DNA of 64,000 nucleotides from Dolomedes plantarius (GCA_907164885.2 OU015492.1:49824183-49888182); one strand, 5' to 3'. Positions 1-14,600 are shown, counted from the first letter of the stretch. Made by a program: numbers and translations. Notes: generated from the sequence alone by a model not told the origin.

Positions 1-28
<28 letters not shown>
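1..28. repeat. (TA)n microsatellite at window edge
   Basis: Pure TA dinucleotide repeat running off the left edge of the window. Its full length cannot be seen. Confidence 0.95.
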
Positions 29-35
<7 letters not shown>

Positions 36-617
36 AAAACTAGTAATTTCTTAATTCAACACTCTTAACGTTTAAAAACTATTAATCCCTCACTTTACTA
101 TTCAAAATTACATACCCTTTTTTAATCCCTTAAGTCATTTAATTCCATTTCGGCATTCGCGTTAAATTCCATTATTACAGCCTTAGGCAATATCATTAAA
201 GATGACTGTCTTTTTTAAGTAAAGGGACACGGCGGGGCGTCAGTACAAATTTAAATCAGTTCTGCACATCAACAACAACTTTAAACCAATCAACTAGTAA
301 GACATACCCTTTAATCACGTGATGGACTGAAGTTTATATAAATCTTGACGTCCAGAATTAGAAGGGATTCCTGTACTTTCTCTTGCTGCATTCATACCGA
401 CGGAGCGGTCGGTGATCTCAATAAAAATGTTCGAAAAAGTTGTGTTATGATTTGTGTGTCCGAGGGTTGAGATGAAATGCGGGAATGGATTTAAACATTT
501 GTGATGCACGGTCGGGCGATAAGTCATCCATTTTACCCTAAATTAGATGAAGCAAGATGAACCATAATCACTATGCCACTCGGCCCTTCATTCGTCGGCC
601 CGCGCCCGTGCTATTAC

Positions 618-636
618 ATATATATATATATATATT

Positions 637-684
<48 letters not shown>
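618..684. repeat. (TA)n microsatellite, interrupted
   Basis: Two TA tracts separated by a short TTTGTG interruption. The flanks at 30-600 and 685-910 are AT-rich, and I recognise nothing in them. Confidence 0.95.
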
Positions 685-687
<3 letters not shown>

Positions 688-910
688 AATAAACATCCTC
701 TTATTTTAAATTTGAATTCATTTAGTATTAGGTCTACGATTAATTTTAGGCTATGAAAAAAAGAAACAAATACGCCGGGCTTTTTTATGTGGGGGGGGGA
801 ATTTCTCCTACTGCTTCCCCCTTGGAGCAACCGTTGTGTCTGTATGTCGGAAAAGCCATGATCCATCGCAAGAGAACCAGCAACTATACCTCGTTGAAAT
901 TCCCCTACAT

Positions 911-1602
911 TGGCACTTCTGAAACTTTTTTCATTCATGACCCCTTTTTATCATCAAGATTTTTTCGCGACCCCAGGAAATAAAGATATAAAGATAAATA
1001 TTCTCTCATGAATAATTGATTTCTTTGGTAAACAATATGCATATGAAAAATAGTAGCTTCGATACATGTTTCAAGCATACAAAAATAAATGAAAGAATAT
1101 CACGTTTTAATGAGACGGATGTGGCTGTTATTTTGATGCATAGCAAATTAAACCTTGGTGCAATAGTTGACATTATATCAGAATTCCGCAGGATGCGATG
1201 GCCCAGTTGGCAAGAGCAGTAGGACAGTGATCTGAACGTCTCTGGTTCAATGTTCGTCGCTGACAAATCCACCGACGTGCATGCTAATGGCGGCTGGTGC
1301 ACGTAAAAGCTGTCGTGGTTGCAATGTCCTCCAAGTTCTTAAAATTTACCACTTGAGGTGCTGAGTTAAGAGTACCGGTCCCGTCACTTGACTCGGCTCA
1401 AAATTACGACACCTGTCCGTTAGCCAAGTCGGACTCTGACCCTTGTGGTGCTAACTTAAAACCGGAGCCGCATCACTCAGCCCAATAGCCTATAATGGCC
1501 TCGATCTGATGTTGCTGTCAGTCAAGGGGCATAAACAACAAATTTTCGCGACCCCAAATTTTGCTTTGCAACACCATTGGGGCCGCAGTTTAAGAAATGC
1601 TG
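911..1602. mobile_element. hAT-type non-autonomous element carrying a SINE
   Basis: The left end (TGGCACTTCTGAAACT) and the reverse complement of the right end (CAGCATTTCTTAAACT) align over 16 bases with a few mismatches. CGCGACCCC-type subterminal sequence lies inside both ends. The 8-bp flanks CCCTACAT (903-910) and CCTTAAAT (1603-1610) agree at 6 of 8 positions, as expected for an old hAT target-site duplication. No transposase is visible. A tRNA-derived SINE occupies about 1195-1545. The ends are degenerate, so the exact boundaries are inferred. Confidence 0.6.
1195..1545 (+). mobile_element. tRNA-derived SINE (family 3)
   Basis: The head resembles a tRNA: an A-box-like TGGCCCAGTTGGC near 1199 and a B-box-like GGTTCAATGTTC near 1244, followed by an unrelated body and an (AAC)-rich tail (GGGGCATAAACAACAA near 1528). 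The body matches fragments at 48517-48640 (TCGGACTCYGACCCTTGTGG) and 49083-49135 (GTCACTTGACTCGG), which shows it is dispersed. It lies inside the hAT element at 911-1602. There is no coding capacity, and mobilisation would depend on a LINE. Confidence 0.7.
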
Positions 1603-1869
1603 CCTTAAATCATGGTCTCTTGCCACGTTCACTGTCTAACCAGCTTTTTAAGCATCCGCAAATGTCTATCGTTCTATACAAGCTGCGTCCATGCGAAAGC
1701 ATTTACGGGAAAATTAGTATTGATGTATATTCCAAAAGTGGTCGTCTATCTGAGTTATTTTGGCACTTCAGTGTATATTACTTTACCTTAAATTTTTATT
1801 TATGCTTCAAAAATAATATATTTATTAATCCTTTGAACTTTAAACCGTGTTTGACGGCGTGTATTTGAT

Positions 1870-4800
1870 ATTCAACGAAATAGTTTATACAAAGCAAAGC
1901 ATAACCGTAGCATAAAGCCTAGGGATGAATATCTCTATCCTAGATACTCATATATTCGAATTATTTAAACTCAAAACTTTTACAGTAGCCCTTGAATGTT
2001 ATATTTTCTATCGAAAAAAATGTCCCCTGTCCGATAACCGCTGTCATATGATACGATAAGCCATTCATTTAAGTAAAATTTTTATATCTGCGTTTCTCTA
2101 CGCCAACATTCTTCCAGTCATATATTTATTCGAAAACTAAAGCGTCCACTTTTAACACGCCGATGCACAACCATTTGATTCAAGATGTATACAAATGTGG
2201 AAACAAATCTCCAGAAATCTGACTTCCACCTCGGTGGTCACTGAATATCGTCTACGTTCCATTTTTTTCCTTCTTCACGAGGGAGGGATGGAGCGTCCCC
2301 CTCCCCCCTCTACCAAAAAAATATCCAGATTTCGAATTGAGTTTTAGAACGTTATATCCAGTGGACAACGGCCTCGTCCAAATTCGATAAGAGATGCTCC
2401 ACAGCGTCGATTTTGGGTAAACTATAAATCAAAAAGCAGACCATTGGACCACAGTGCAGAGATCTGCTCACTAGTTTGCGTATAGATTTAAGGGTCTGTT
2501 GAGGAAAGACTTGAAAGAGGAAAATATATATTTATTTGTGTTTTAGCTTAACTCATTGCGTGATGGGTGTATAATGGGATAAACAAACATCCCTAGACAA
2601 TAAAAAATGATTTTGATCCATGTTACCATTACGTTATTCTCATAAAAAAATATTAAAAACAAAATTTCTTTAAAATGTTTTCATTTCATTTTTATGTCAT
2701 AATAGGGACAAACGAAAGTTGAATAACGTTTTAAGCAGAGATTTTTTTTTCTTTTCAAGGGTATGTTGATTCCAGTGAAGCCAGAGATTACTTTCTTTCA
2801 AAATTGGGGTAGGAAAAAAAAGATTGGATTTATTTTTAAAATTAAATAATGTGCTTGCCAATATGCCCCAGTAAACATTATTTTTTTATCATTGTTCCGT
2901 ATACTTTTATATTCGATGCATTTGAGAAGAGTCACATGATATCAGATATCTGAAACATAATGCTCTCTCACGAGTGAAACGAATTCAAATGTATTTTAAT
3001 CGATCCCTATTGCTCGTTTTATTTGCTACTTTTCAGCATTGTTTGGCTATAGATATATCATTTTATTACATTGTATACTTTCAAATGTATATAACCTCTA
3101 CACCCACTTATCAGAACTTATTGCATCAAGAGAGCTTCATCAACAGTTGAAAATCAGAAGACGCCTATGTCTTTCTAATCCAATCTAATGACAAAAAGAA
3201 CTTTTTTGAGACATTTTCTCGTAAAATAATTGCTACGAGAAAAAAATCATATATCAGAATCATATATGAATCAAATCATATCAGAAAGAAATGATTTGAT
3301 TAAATTTGATACCTTATCGTTTTGTTAATAATGATTTTTATGGGCTTGCATGGAGTATATAACCTTTAAAACTCAGGTATTGGTATTCATTAAATCACAG
3401 TTACAAGACAAAATCTAATACAAATGAATCCTGGAGGGATGTATCAAATAAGTGAACTAGTTAGATAATAGAAAAACCTTAATTAATTCAACATAATCAA
3501 TAGTAAAATAGGCTCACTTCGAATTTCTAAAGAAGATTCAGCCTCTACTCTCTTATGCTTCCCGTATTGGCAAATTCACCTGGTACAGTTTCGCTGTAAC
3601 TGAACGGGAACGCTCCCCTTGCCTGTCCTAGCTTACTGTGCAGGCGTTTCTTTCTCTACTCTAGAAATATTAATGGAGCCCATTTCACTGTTAATAACAG
3701 AGAATTGATTAAGGCTCTTGTTATCCTGATTTGTATCACGAATTTTGGTGCAAAGTGTCCTACGAAGAGAACTAGTGTGAGAACTTATGTCTTTAAATGT
3801 TCAATAAGGTAAAATGGACAAATTCTTTATTCTGACAATCATCTAACGTCAGTATTACTTATACTGAAATATAATATACGATTACGATAATTAATAATGT
3901 AAAATAGCTTATATTGATCGCAATATAGATATATCGTATATGGATAGTCATAGGACATTCAGGTATTGGAAAATACCTAATATTATCAGTCTATGAAATC
4001 TAATATTAGCACTCTAGTTTTTACTCTATAAAATTATCTCTCTCGCGTTCAAGCCCCTTTGAAATGCATTAAAATAGTTTTCTGGTCTAGAACGTAATGC
4101 TATATAATATAAAGGACATAGAGACTAAGTATGGTGGCCAGAGTTGTACATAAAGAGACTAAATATTGTAAACATCGTAGATGAATTAGAAGAGTGTTAA
4201 TAATTGGAAGGTAACTCTTTTATTCAGAAAGTTGCCTCTTATTAACATCTCACAATTAGTGAAAAATATACACACAAATTAGTAATGTTGCATAACAAAT
4301 TAGCATTGCGATGTAAAATAACTTTTGAAGATTAAAGATCAGATATTCATTCTTGTATTTAACAAAAAAAGCATAATTAGAAAATCATTTATATTCTATC
4401 AATTTGTGGCACCTCAAATTAAATTAAGAGCAATATTTCTATGAAATCAGGACCCCCGCAATATCATTTACATATTCTAGTTTTATTTCACCCCTTATCA
4501 ATTTTGTTTAAATGAATTGCACGTTCCTAAAAAGAAGTATACATCTCAACCCGAGAAAATTAAACGTTTCTAAAATGTGTCGGGAGTTTCTATTTCATAC
4601 AAATTTCATCAAATTAGGAATGATTCCTTGAGACACTGTGCCGAAAAAATTAATAAAATAATCTTCATATTAACCATTTTTTTTCCTCCTTGGAAAAAAA
4701 ATCCCTTTTGGAACCCAAAGATACACGTTTGAGAGAAAAGAAAATGTTTTTTTTCCCTTTTTTTCTCCTGCATCCGACATCATTTAGTCTTTAAACTGCC

Positions 4801-7800
4801 TCAATTTAAATGTGTCTTAAAATAATCGAATTATCCAGTCCCCACCAAAGAAAAGGGAAAATGAGGAAAAACTTGATTTCAATCATTCTTAAGCAAGGAA
4901 AAAAAAATATTCACTAATGTTTGGCAACTAAAACGTTCATTTGCATTTTTAATCATGGTCAAATACTTAACTTGATTTGGCAGGGTTTTTTCCTCTATTT
5001 TTTTTACCTTTTTTTTTCACCCGTAGAACCTATAGCATTTAATTTTTTTTTCTATTTCTCTCTCCAAGACTTTAATTTCTTGCGCTAAAATAGGGCCACA
5101 AATGAAAGAAAATCAGGAAGAATTTTCGCTTGGAATTTTAAAATTCCTAAAAGTGATTTGAAGATGCGAGTTTTAAGGCGTACGTGCGTGGTAAAGGTTT
5201 GAACAGCTTAGTTTAGGTCGCTGATTTCTTCTTGCTTAAAAAACTGAAAATCAGAAAATTACCCAGCAATATTTTTTCTACCTCTCTAAAACGTTACTTT
5301 GCATTTAAGAGTATTAAAAGTTGAAGAAAAGTTTTAATTCTCCGAAAAAAATAAGGGAGAGAGAGACAGAAAGAAAAAGACTGAGAAGATAAGAGAGCAT
5401 TTTTATACGTTTAAATCTTGATTGCATGTTTCTCAAAAATCTGGCTTTCAGGAAAGGAAGTGGTTATTTTAAATAAAGCTTTAAGTAATGCACACTATAA
5501 CTTTTTGTTTTGGGATAAATTGTAGGAAATGACATTAGTGCTTCCAGGAACTAACATTAATTAAGCATATACGTGACATTAAAAATTTGAAATAGTCGTG
5601 GTAAATTAATTTACATAACTTTAGGAAGAATTGAAATAATATCTAATATCGTTCCATTTGAAATTACAATTTATAATTTAGTTCACATGTGAGATAATAA
5701 AGAATGAACAGATGTCACAAAAATGTAAAACCCAATTGTTTAGGCATATTTATTTTTGTGAAACTGATCGTTAATACATTTCTTTACAATGTAACTTACG
5801 CAGAGAAAAATGTGAAACTATTAAATCTTTAATTCTTGTTAGAAGCACAAAGGTCAGATAATTCCAGGAAAAAAACATATTTAGTTTGAAAGTCAATAGC
5901 ATACTTACCCTGATATGTATCAGTTGATAATAAATAACAAAATTATGATTTTTTTCTCTCTGACTTTTATCATGAAAAGGGAAGTATTCAGATCACCGCA
6001 TTATTTGAGTAGAAGATAGAGAAATGCATCATTTGTTTTAGAGGCTATCAACAAAAACTCCTAAAATGCAAGCAAACATAAATTTTTTGGAGTTAAAATC
6101 TATGCAAATTTATGTATCTATATGTATTTATGTATTTAAAAAATTTTATACCCTACCTGAAATGCATTTACTTACTGTTGTGAGCATCTACGTGTAAAAC
6201 ATGTCAGTGGGTATAACATATATCCTTGTTTTCCAGTTTAAGATTGACCGAGGTCGCTCAGTGTATTGAGGGTAAAAATCAAAAGGCAGACTTAAAAAAA
6301 ATGTTTCAAACTGTATCTGAAATTCAATATGTAAAACACATGTGTTATCAGTTGTGCACAACTTTAATACAATTTTATTAATTATACAAAAAATTGTAAC
6401 TGAAATGAAACAACTTATTTTTTTTTAAGTGCGATGTAAAAATGTTAAAAGTGTTTTTTATGTATGATATTGCTACGGTAAGGGGTACCAGTAAAACTTT
6501 CTTGTGAGAGATTTGAAGCCCTCGTCTATGTCTGACGCAGCAAATCTGAGCAAATCGGATAATATACTCAAACGGCTAATCTGTTTCTGGATTTGGGTTC
6601 TGCAATGTTCATAATGAAAAAGGTTGTCTCACGTTCTACGCCAAATAAAATATAGTTAAGGAACCATTTTATTTAATGCGTACTGTTCTTGTAGAAGTAA
6701 TTTCCATAAATCAGATGCAACTGTTTCTTTTCTGTTGGAAGATGGATCATAATTAAGTACAAACCGTAGTACTATGCATGACACTCAGCTACGTAAAATT
6801 AATTGAATGAAATAGAAGTAATAAGCTAATAGTATAATAAATAAACTTGGAGACCAACTCGACCCATTTTGGACTTATCTGACCATATGATGCATAACAC
6901 AAAATTATACAACTGTCTCGAGATTTACCTTCAGTTTTCGGGTTATATTATTCAGCTGTGAAAAGTATAAATTTATTCAAATACAATTTTGTTCAAATTA
7001 AAAAATATCTTTAATTTGAATTTTGATTTAACGAAGATTGAGATGAAAATTTGGTTTAACGAAAAAAGAAAACAAAAATCCAAATACTTATGAATTTTTG
7101 AAATTTCCCTATTTATATGACATATCAAAATTTATACTTCAAACGTATAGAATTGGTCTCTTCGGCCCAATTAATACAGATATTATTAAATACAGATACA
7201 CCGACGAGTGAGCAAAATCATTTAATTCTATTAATTCTATTTTCAATCATTAATATGAAGATAAAAATGCATACATCAAACCTGTAAATATAATAATAGT
7301 TTAAAATTACATTTTTTCTGCATAATTTTTTTTTCATTTATCAATAAAACAGAAGAGATAATAGAGCAGATTGGAGTAAATATGTCTAATATTTTTTCTT
7401 CTCTAACACTTTTTGAAGATGCTCTTTGTTTGGAATAATACAAAACAGACAAAAAGACGAAAATTTATGTTTACTTTCAAGGATAAAATTTCCTATAATC
7501 GATGTAGAGGAAATAAGAAGATTAGATTTCCAAAAAGATATAAAATTATTTTCATAGAATCTTACTTCACAAATTCAAATGCTAAATTCTTAAGCTGAAG
7601 ACACTTGGGCAATGAGCAGGAAAATATTTAGAGATTATGAATAGGGAATAAATACAAGGGATAAAATTTAGGGAGCAAATACCCTTAATTTGCTTGAAAA
7701 GACTTTGCAATAACTGTGGACTCAACATTTTTAATTAAGATAATTAGAAGCCGTAACTCTTTGGAGACATTTAAGGAAGATGAAATTTTCATTAAATTGT

Positions 7801-8360
7801 CCAACTAATAATATTTAATAAACATTTGTGTGATTAAATTTGAGCGCGGCGAGCGAAATGGCTCGTGTAAAAGTGTGTTACAGCGCAGGGGTGCGGAAAT
7901 GCAATTAAATGTAGAAAACTGTGAAATAACGCATTTTATTATTGGAATGAATATTTAGAAATAAATATAAATAAATTTTAACAGTTACCAGTAGAAACCA
8001 AAATAATTTTAAAAATAGGCTGTATTTTTAAAATTGCAAGAAAATGTTAAAGTATTTCAGAAATGGGGAAATTATCGTCCTTTGTCAGACTACAATACTC
8101 AACTTCAGGACTCAGAGAGACTGGACATATAATGAAAGGTCATAAATCTTCCCCAAGATATGACTGTGTTACTTATTGCATCGATATGTTTATCGATATG
8201 CCCTGGAGATAGTAGACAATTTTGACACTTCAAAATAACATAGTTATCTCAATATTTCCACGCTTGATTTATAAAGTTATTCTACTTTTGGATCATAATT
8301 TTCAGTCAAAGTTTCCCTACTGATGTTTTGTTGAAACGGTAGTTCAGACTCAACTCTCCG
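1870..8360. other. AT-rich non-coding DNA, nothing recognised
   Basis: There is no ORF with recognisable homology, no TE termini and no RNA gene that I can support. Local features are poly-T/poly-A runs, a purine-rich stretch near 5345-5395 and short reiterations (ATCATATATCAGA-like units near 3245-3300). The ORF at 7413-7598 has AT-driven composition and no family resemblance. Confidence 0.6.
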
Positions 8361-8369
8361 GTAAGCTCT

Positions 8370-9240
8370 AAAGGCTTAGTTCCAGCGGCTAAAAGTGTGG
8401 CATTTTTTTGCACCTCTATCAGCTAACTTTGTAAGAGTAAATTCCTTTTGCATAACCAGATTCGGGCGCGTTGAGAGAAATACTCGCAAAAACACATTTC
8501 AATCATCCATCTCCAGGTTGTAGAGGAGCGCAATTCCAAATGAGAAGGCCTGGAGTTACAACAAAGTGCAATACATGGAAACGAGGTAACGTGTTTTTAT
8601 GCATTTTTCGAATTTCGCATTTGAAATAACGAAGCCCGGCACCGGAAGGCTTTCCACTCTTCTCTATCCTTTGCATAAACATCGAGGTCCTTCCTGAGCA
8701 CAGCTCCAGGACGTATTGTTCATACGAGCAATGGGATTAATATAATACTCCAGGAATTTTTAACGTAAGTTACCAAATTCAGAAGAGAAACGCGGGCTCT
8801 GAGGGGGGTGGGAGGGAGAGCAAAACAGCTTCATTGATTTCCGCCTGTGAACAAAATTTGGTTGAGGAGATAATCCCGACTGGGGATAGGCGGCTGTGGT
8901 GGGGGCTTATAAATATTTTAGCGAATGCCTTCAATAAAATCTAAGAAATCTCAATTGAATCGGTAAAGAGGGGAGGTGAATTCGAAAAATTGGGCATTCT
9001 GATTTGACCCTGTTATTGGAAATCGAATTTTCGGTGAGCATTGATTTTCAGAATTTCTGCTTTTGCGGTGAATTTTTCTTACTTTTTGATTTGATTCGAT
9101 TGAGTTTCAAAATCTGTAAGCATTTCGAGTGACTTTTCTCTCAGTGAGGCCAGTTCCGAAAGAACCGGTTTCGATGCGTTTATATCCGTCCACAGAGGAT
9201 ACCGTTTGGACTACGTCCCTCATATCGTAAGCTAAGGGAG
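8370..9240. other. Higher-complexity, GC-elevated segment, possible regulatory DNA
   Basis: This segment stands out from the AT-rich surroundings by normal base balance, many CpGs and no match to the repeats seen elsewhere in the window. It has homeodomain-type GGATTA (8732), an octamer-like TTTGCATAA (8670) and a GC-rich stretch followed by TATAAATA (about 8888-8917). No ORF is convincing. It could be a conserved non-coding element or an unannotated promoter. This is composition-based inference only. Confidence 0.25.
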
Positions 9241-9259
9241 TTTTGATTTTACGTTATAT

Positions 9260-11260
9260 AATCATGAAAATATTAAATAATTTTTGTTTTATTTATTTTA
9301 GTTTTTTTTTGCGCAGGAAATATTTTTAATTGTTCATGGAAAAAGTAGCTTTTCAACCCTTATTTTTCCCTCTATAAGAATTATAAAAGATTTTTACTCT
9401 CACATTTGTATTTGTTGACGAGTAACCTTAAAAGTAGTAATCGTTCGCTAATAAAAACAGTAACACGACATGGTATAATGATACAGGCACATCTATCAAG
9501 GAACGCGGGAGACCTCAAGTTAAATTACCAAAACACTTTAAAGGTGCTGAGTTTAAAAGTACAGATAAACCGACAGTGGGAATTTAGGGCATTGATCCTC
9601 GTTATATCCTCAATAAGCATCCTCAATAAGCAAGTTTTAAAGAGTTGAAATATTTCAGATATTTTTCCTTAAAAATCCCTAGCAAAAATGTGGAATAATT
9701 GTACAGTGTTACTGAAAATAAAACAACGGATATTTAATGAGTACAATACCGCGATTATCAACTGTATATTAACTGGACATATACCAATAAAAACAGAAAT
9801 TGTGTATTTTAGATAGTCCTTGCGAGATGTCCCTGCAACAGACTGCGTGTAAGAAAATGACAACCGCATGCTGTCATATTTTTTAAAGCAAAACTTTCAA
9901 TAAATATTAAACTTTTCAAATTTTTTATTTTTTATTACTCAAAATTAGAAAATTCTATTTTACGTTTTTTGATATATTTCATCTTTTAAAAATATTTTTT
10001 TTCTACATATTCTTTTGATTAGTCAAAAATATATGTTGTATAATTTTACATTTTTATACTAATTCGGTTAATAAAGCTTTAAAACAAAATCTGAAAAGAA
10101 TCACATCTTTTAGTTCTTTTTTGCAAAGCTTCTTCAAATAAAAGTTTCCAATCACTATTTTTCGACATTGTGCATAAACTGTACTTCAAGAATCTCACAT
10201 ATTGTATCGTTTTGAATGTTTATCCTATGGAAATATTCACCGGTACATTCCGAGTTCCTCTTCAAGTTTGAATAACGGAGAAATATTTGGCAACAACCCC
10301 CTGTCCTCAAGCTCGACAAAAGATTTTGTCTCTACAGGAGGTAAAATAACTCAAATATTATATACATTCTCTCTCAGAAAAGATTTTGCCTCCTTCTGTT
10401 AAAGGGATTGATAAATATCCTTACATATTCCAAGTAAATGGATATCGTTGTTCGTAATCTCGCGATTCTATTAAAATACATTTTTCGTCAGATTATTTAA
10501 GATTCTTTGACGTTGATGACATTTTGGGAAATTCGTTTTATCGTGAAATATTTGTGCGTTTGAAATTTCGACTTGCGAATTTAACCGCTTTTCCAGCTTT
10601 TTTTATAAACAGAAACTTTCATTCTATACGAATAAAAAAGGACATCTTAATTTACGCCACCACATTCTGTTGGTATTACTACATTATAAGTGTAATCACT
10701 AAAATATTTTAATTGCAATTTACTTAAAATTTCTCCTGTTTTCAAATGAGCTACAGAAGCACCACCAGAAGTAGCTACAAATATATAAGAAAGCATGACA
10801 CGGAATGCAGGAGCGTGACGGGGGTAAGAAAGCTCCGGGGCAGTCTCCCTTCCAATATCCTTATGAATAGATGTTAAAGTCAATCTATGAATAATTTGCG
10901 GTACTACACAAAAGTGCCCTACACAAAAATGCTACCTAAAAACCCTTCACTCTTGTGTTGGTAACTGTCCCCCCTCTAACAAATATGATTAAAATAAGTT
11001 CCTCTACATCTATGGTAAAAGGCACCGTAGAAGAAAAGTTTTCATTGCATTATCTGCCATAAGAGAAATTGCTGGAATTAGACTCTTTGTGACTTAAAAA
11101 CCCTCTGAAAATTGTGGCAATATGTTTTGCTAATGTCTAACCAAAGTGTCATCGATGTCCAACGATGGCGTTACGAATGTTCTGTGATTACTGATGAGTC
11201 TACTAACGAGTATGCTAATCTCATAAATGTTCCCCTGTAGATAACGACAATGGTAAAAGT
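9260..11260. other. AT-rich non-coding DNA, nothing recognised
   Basis: I see no gene or TE boundary. The sequence near 9530-9560 (GGTGCTGAGTTTAAAAGTAC) weakly echoes the SINE body at 1355-1375, but too little to call a copy. The short ORFs here have no family features. Confidence 0.5.
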
Positions 11261-11289
11261 CAGTTGTGTACAGGTCTGTGATAAAGGGA

Positions 11290-11620
11290 GCTTCGATGTC
11301 AGTTCGACCATCGAGGCATGCTTCTTCTGAATACGGACCGGAACTTTCCGTTTAAATAGTACGAGGCTATCTTACTATTAGCAGCTGAAGGTAAACAAAC
11401 GTATGTTTGTTAATGAGCAGACACGGGGACGGGCTAATCTCGCGAACCGAGCATAGCAGGATATCGCAACTGGTACCGATGAATGCGGACGGACGAGACG
11501 CGTGCACTGATGCTATCCTCAACTTTCAAAACTTTAAACTTTTTTAATTATTAAATTAAAACCGCCGAACTCTAAAGAAACGGACAACAGAAACGGCTGA
11601 CATTCCGGGTGGGCCAGCTC
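11290..11620. other. CpG-rich island in AT-rich DNA
   Basis: Dense CpGs (around 11320-11340, 11410-11510, 11565-11600), including GCGGACGGACGAGACGCGTG. A TTTAAATAG box at about 11352 and an arthropod-initiator-like TCAGT at about 11299 are present. There is no ORF of note. It could be an isolated promoter, part of an unrecognised retroelement LTR, or a transferred segment. The sequence alone does not decide. Confidence 0.3.
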
Positions 11621-11629
11621 CTTTCCGTT

Positions 11630-14600
11630 TCGCAAATTTCCACTATTCTTCATTTTTAAATCAAAATCTTCATTATCAAATTTCCACAACTCTTCATTTT
11701 TAAGGATATACACATTTTTGTAAAGTTAAAAATGTTTTTCATTGCAAACGAAGCTTTTGCCCTAAAACAGTTTTCCGGATTTCACGAAATCGACAATTTT
11801 GATGGACAAATATTTCGGTTTTTTGCACCTATTAATGTCAGTTTTACGATTTATCGACATTTTCTAGATGTTCAGATTCCAAAATTTACCAAATACATTT
11901 AATAAAAAAAAATGCTATCATTCTAAAAAATCGTACTTACAAAACTCCCTTTTGAAATTTCCCGCGCTGATCGCCATAGTATCTTGATATAACTGGATGC
12001 TGAGTTCATAATTTTGCGACTTATTATTTTACTCGCTAATAATTCCAGCAAGTTCGTGAAATTTGTTTCTACTTAATGAGCAATTGATGAGGATTCTTCC
12101 GCCACCAATTTTGAATTCATCAGAACACTCTTTCTATTTTTTAAGCACTTTTTCCCTCATGAGATTTAATAATTACATTCGGCCATGTTGCCAAAAGGAA
12201 AAATTATCAGTTGAGAACGAGTCTGAAAACGAGTCATTTAATAATTGAAATCCAGAAATAATTTTAAAGTAGAAATCATTTTAGTTTTAGGAAAAGAGAA
12301 GTTAAAAGCTTTAGAATTTTTTTCTAATAGAATGAACTTCTTTTTTTGTTTAAAAAGCAAAATTTGAAAACGGAAATTTGAAATAATTATTTCAAAAGCC
12401 AAACAGAGAAATTTGAAAAAGAGAATTTTAAATAATTATTTCATTTTTAAAAATTCTAATATATTTTTAAAGGTGATTAAACAGTTTTCAATCTTTAAGA
12501 AATAAAACCACTTCATTTTAAATCGAAAATGCAACACATCGGGTTGCCACTCAGCTAGTTTTATACTGAAATATGCGAGGGTTACTAGCGTTTTGTGTAA
12601 TGCTTGTTAATAGCATTATTTTATGTAACAACATTATTGCTATGCAAAATAAATCTCTGTTTTTTTTTCGATTCAGACGAAATATACACATAAATTTATA
12701 CCAAAATCGAATAATTATGCTATCTGAAATTTCTACGAGTGTGCAAATGAATGATTTAATGGAACGTCATGAAACTTCATTAAAAAAGGAAATTTAAAAA
12801 GGATATACATTTAAGTTTATGCATATTCTTTACACTGCATTTAATTTCTTTAAGTCACTTTATCTAATGAATACATACATTTATTAAACAGGTAAAATGT
12901 CTTGATAAAATATTAAAACATTGTCCTTAGGATCATTTGCTATGTATTTTTGAACATTTGAAATAATGAACAAATATTTTTGAAGAAATATTATTTTTGT
13001 TTCTATTTAACCATTAATGGGGTTGAAGAGGTTGTAATATTAAAGTTTTTTTTGTCACATATCCTGGTAGAATGCTCTGGCCACGTACATTTAACGTCAA
13101 ATTAACGTTAAATAAACGTTATTATTTGTCTCTAATGTAGTGCTACAAGAAGAGAAACGCCCGAAAGTAATGTGAACCCACATAAGGTAAATCATGTCTT
13201 CGTGTCATACAAAATGTAACTTTATAAGACAAGCGACATTTTATGAAAATTCCCAGTTCACAATGTTAGGAAAAAATATCTTTATACTTTTAAAATGTAC
13301 ATGCAAGAAATTAGTTCGATAATTTACAAAATCATCGCTATTTTGGGAGAAGATAATTTGAATAACTTATTGCATAATTAAGATAACGTACAAAGCTATT
13401 CTAGGAGAGACATGCAAGCAGTTTTTATGACAGAAGGAGACATCGTTTTTATATAAGAGGAAAGTCATCCTACAGTGGAAAATATCGCATACGTACTCAG
13501 ACCCGATTTCAACCCATTTTATGAACCTTAAAATTGTCGCACATGGTTCTTAGGGTTCAGGAGGTCACTCATTTACAAATGTATTAAACTCTTTTGGCTG
13601 AAAAAGTAAGACATTAAGTTAAGAAGAATAGAGAGACAGAGGAGGGAAAAAATAACTCTTCCAGAATCAAGGGGATATGAGCTGTTCGGACAAGCTGGCA
13701 AGCTGAATAACACATCGAAATATTTTTATTACTTTTAATATGGGATGGTAAATATTTGAGGTTTTAAAAGCACGAATGAGCAAATGAAAATAACATCACG
13801 AGGAATAAAACTACAGTAAGCCTCCTTATTAACAGACACCCGTGAAATAGAAAATTTTGTCCGCTAAAAGAGTTATAAACAATAGTGGAGCTTTAGTGAA
13901 GAATTTCTTGAGTTGTTTCACTAAGGATCTGTACAGAATGATTGCAATATCTCACTGCCAACCTTTTGTAAGTTATTGTTATCATTCAAGCATTATTGTT
14001 CCCTGAAAATTTCTCCTTGAATTATTAAAAGGTGATCGCATGTGCAAGCAGTTAAAAAAAGGGATGTCCAATGCATATCAAAATTTAGCATTATACCAGA
14101 TTATCTGCTATAACACAGGTTTCAGTTTTGGAAAGAATTTACAGATAAAATATTCAGTAAAACGATCTTGACGCATAAGTACTAATTGAAAAGAAAATAA
14201 TATTTCAATTTCTATCAAAAAAAAATTTTATCTATAAGATACTAGTAAATAAGAATAGATAAAATTCCTAGTTTATTGAAATACCTCAAATTCTCCCGGT
14301 AAAAAACAAATATTTACCATGCTAAACTGGACAGACGCCAATAAATCTTTCTATATGGATGACTATAAAGAATGTAGTAAATCATAAAGAATGTAGTAAA
14401 CGTCATCTCCAAATTCAATTCAATTCTGGTACTAAAAGCAGTCACCATATATTTCGCAAATCCCATTCGTGCAGTACGCGGGCGCGGATAGAAAAAGGAG
14501 ATTTATCTTCATAGCCGTGTATCTTTTATTCACAATGCTGTACTTGCAATTCCGTGCTATCAATCTTTTGTCCATCACTGCTACCGCTTGAGATTGTTGA

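Noticed and set aside
588..938. 116-codon minus-strand frame
   Set aside because: Part is (TA)n translation; the rest overlaps a hAT terminus and shows no domain.
6240..6290. tRNA-like words (GACCGAGGTCGCTCAGTG)
   Set aside because: No B box at the proper distance and no second copy in the window.
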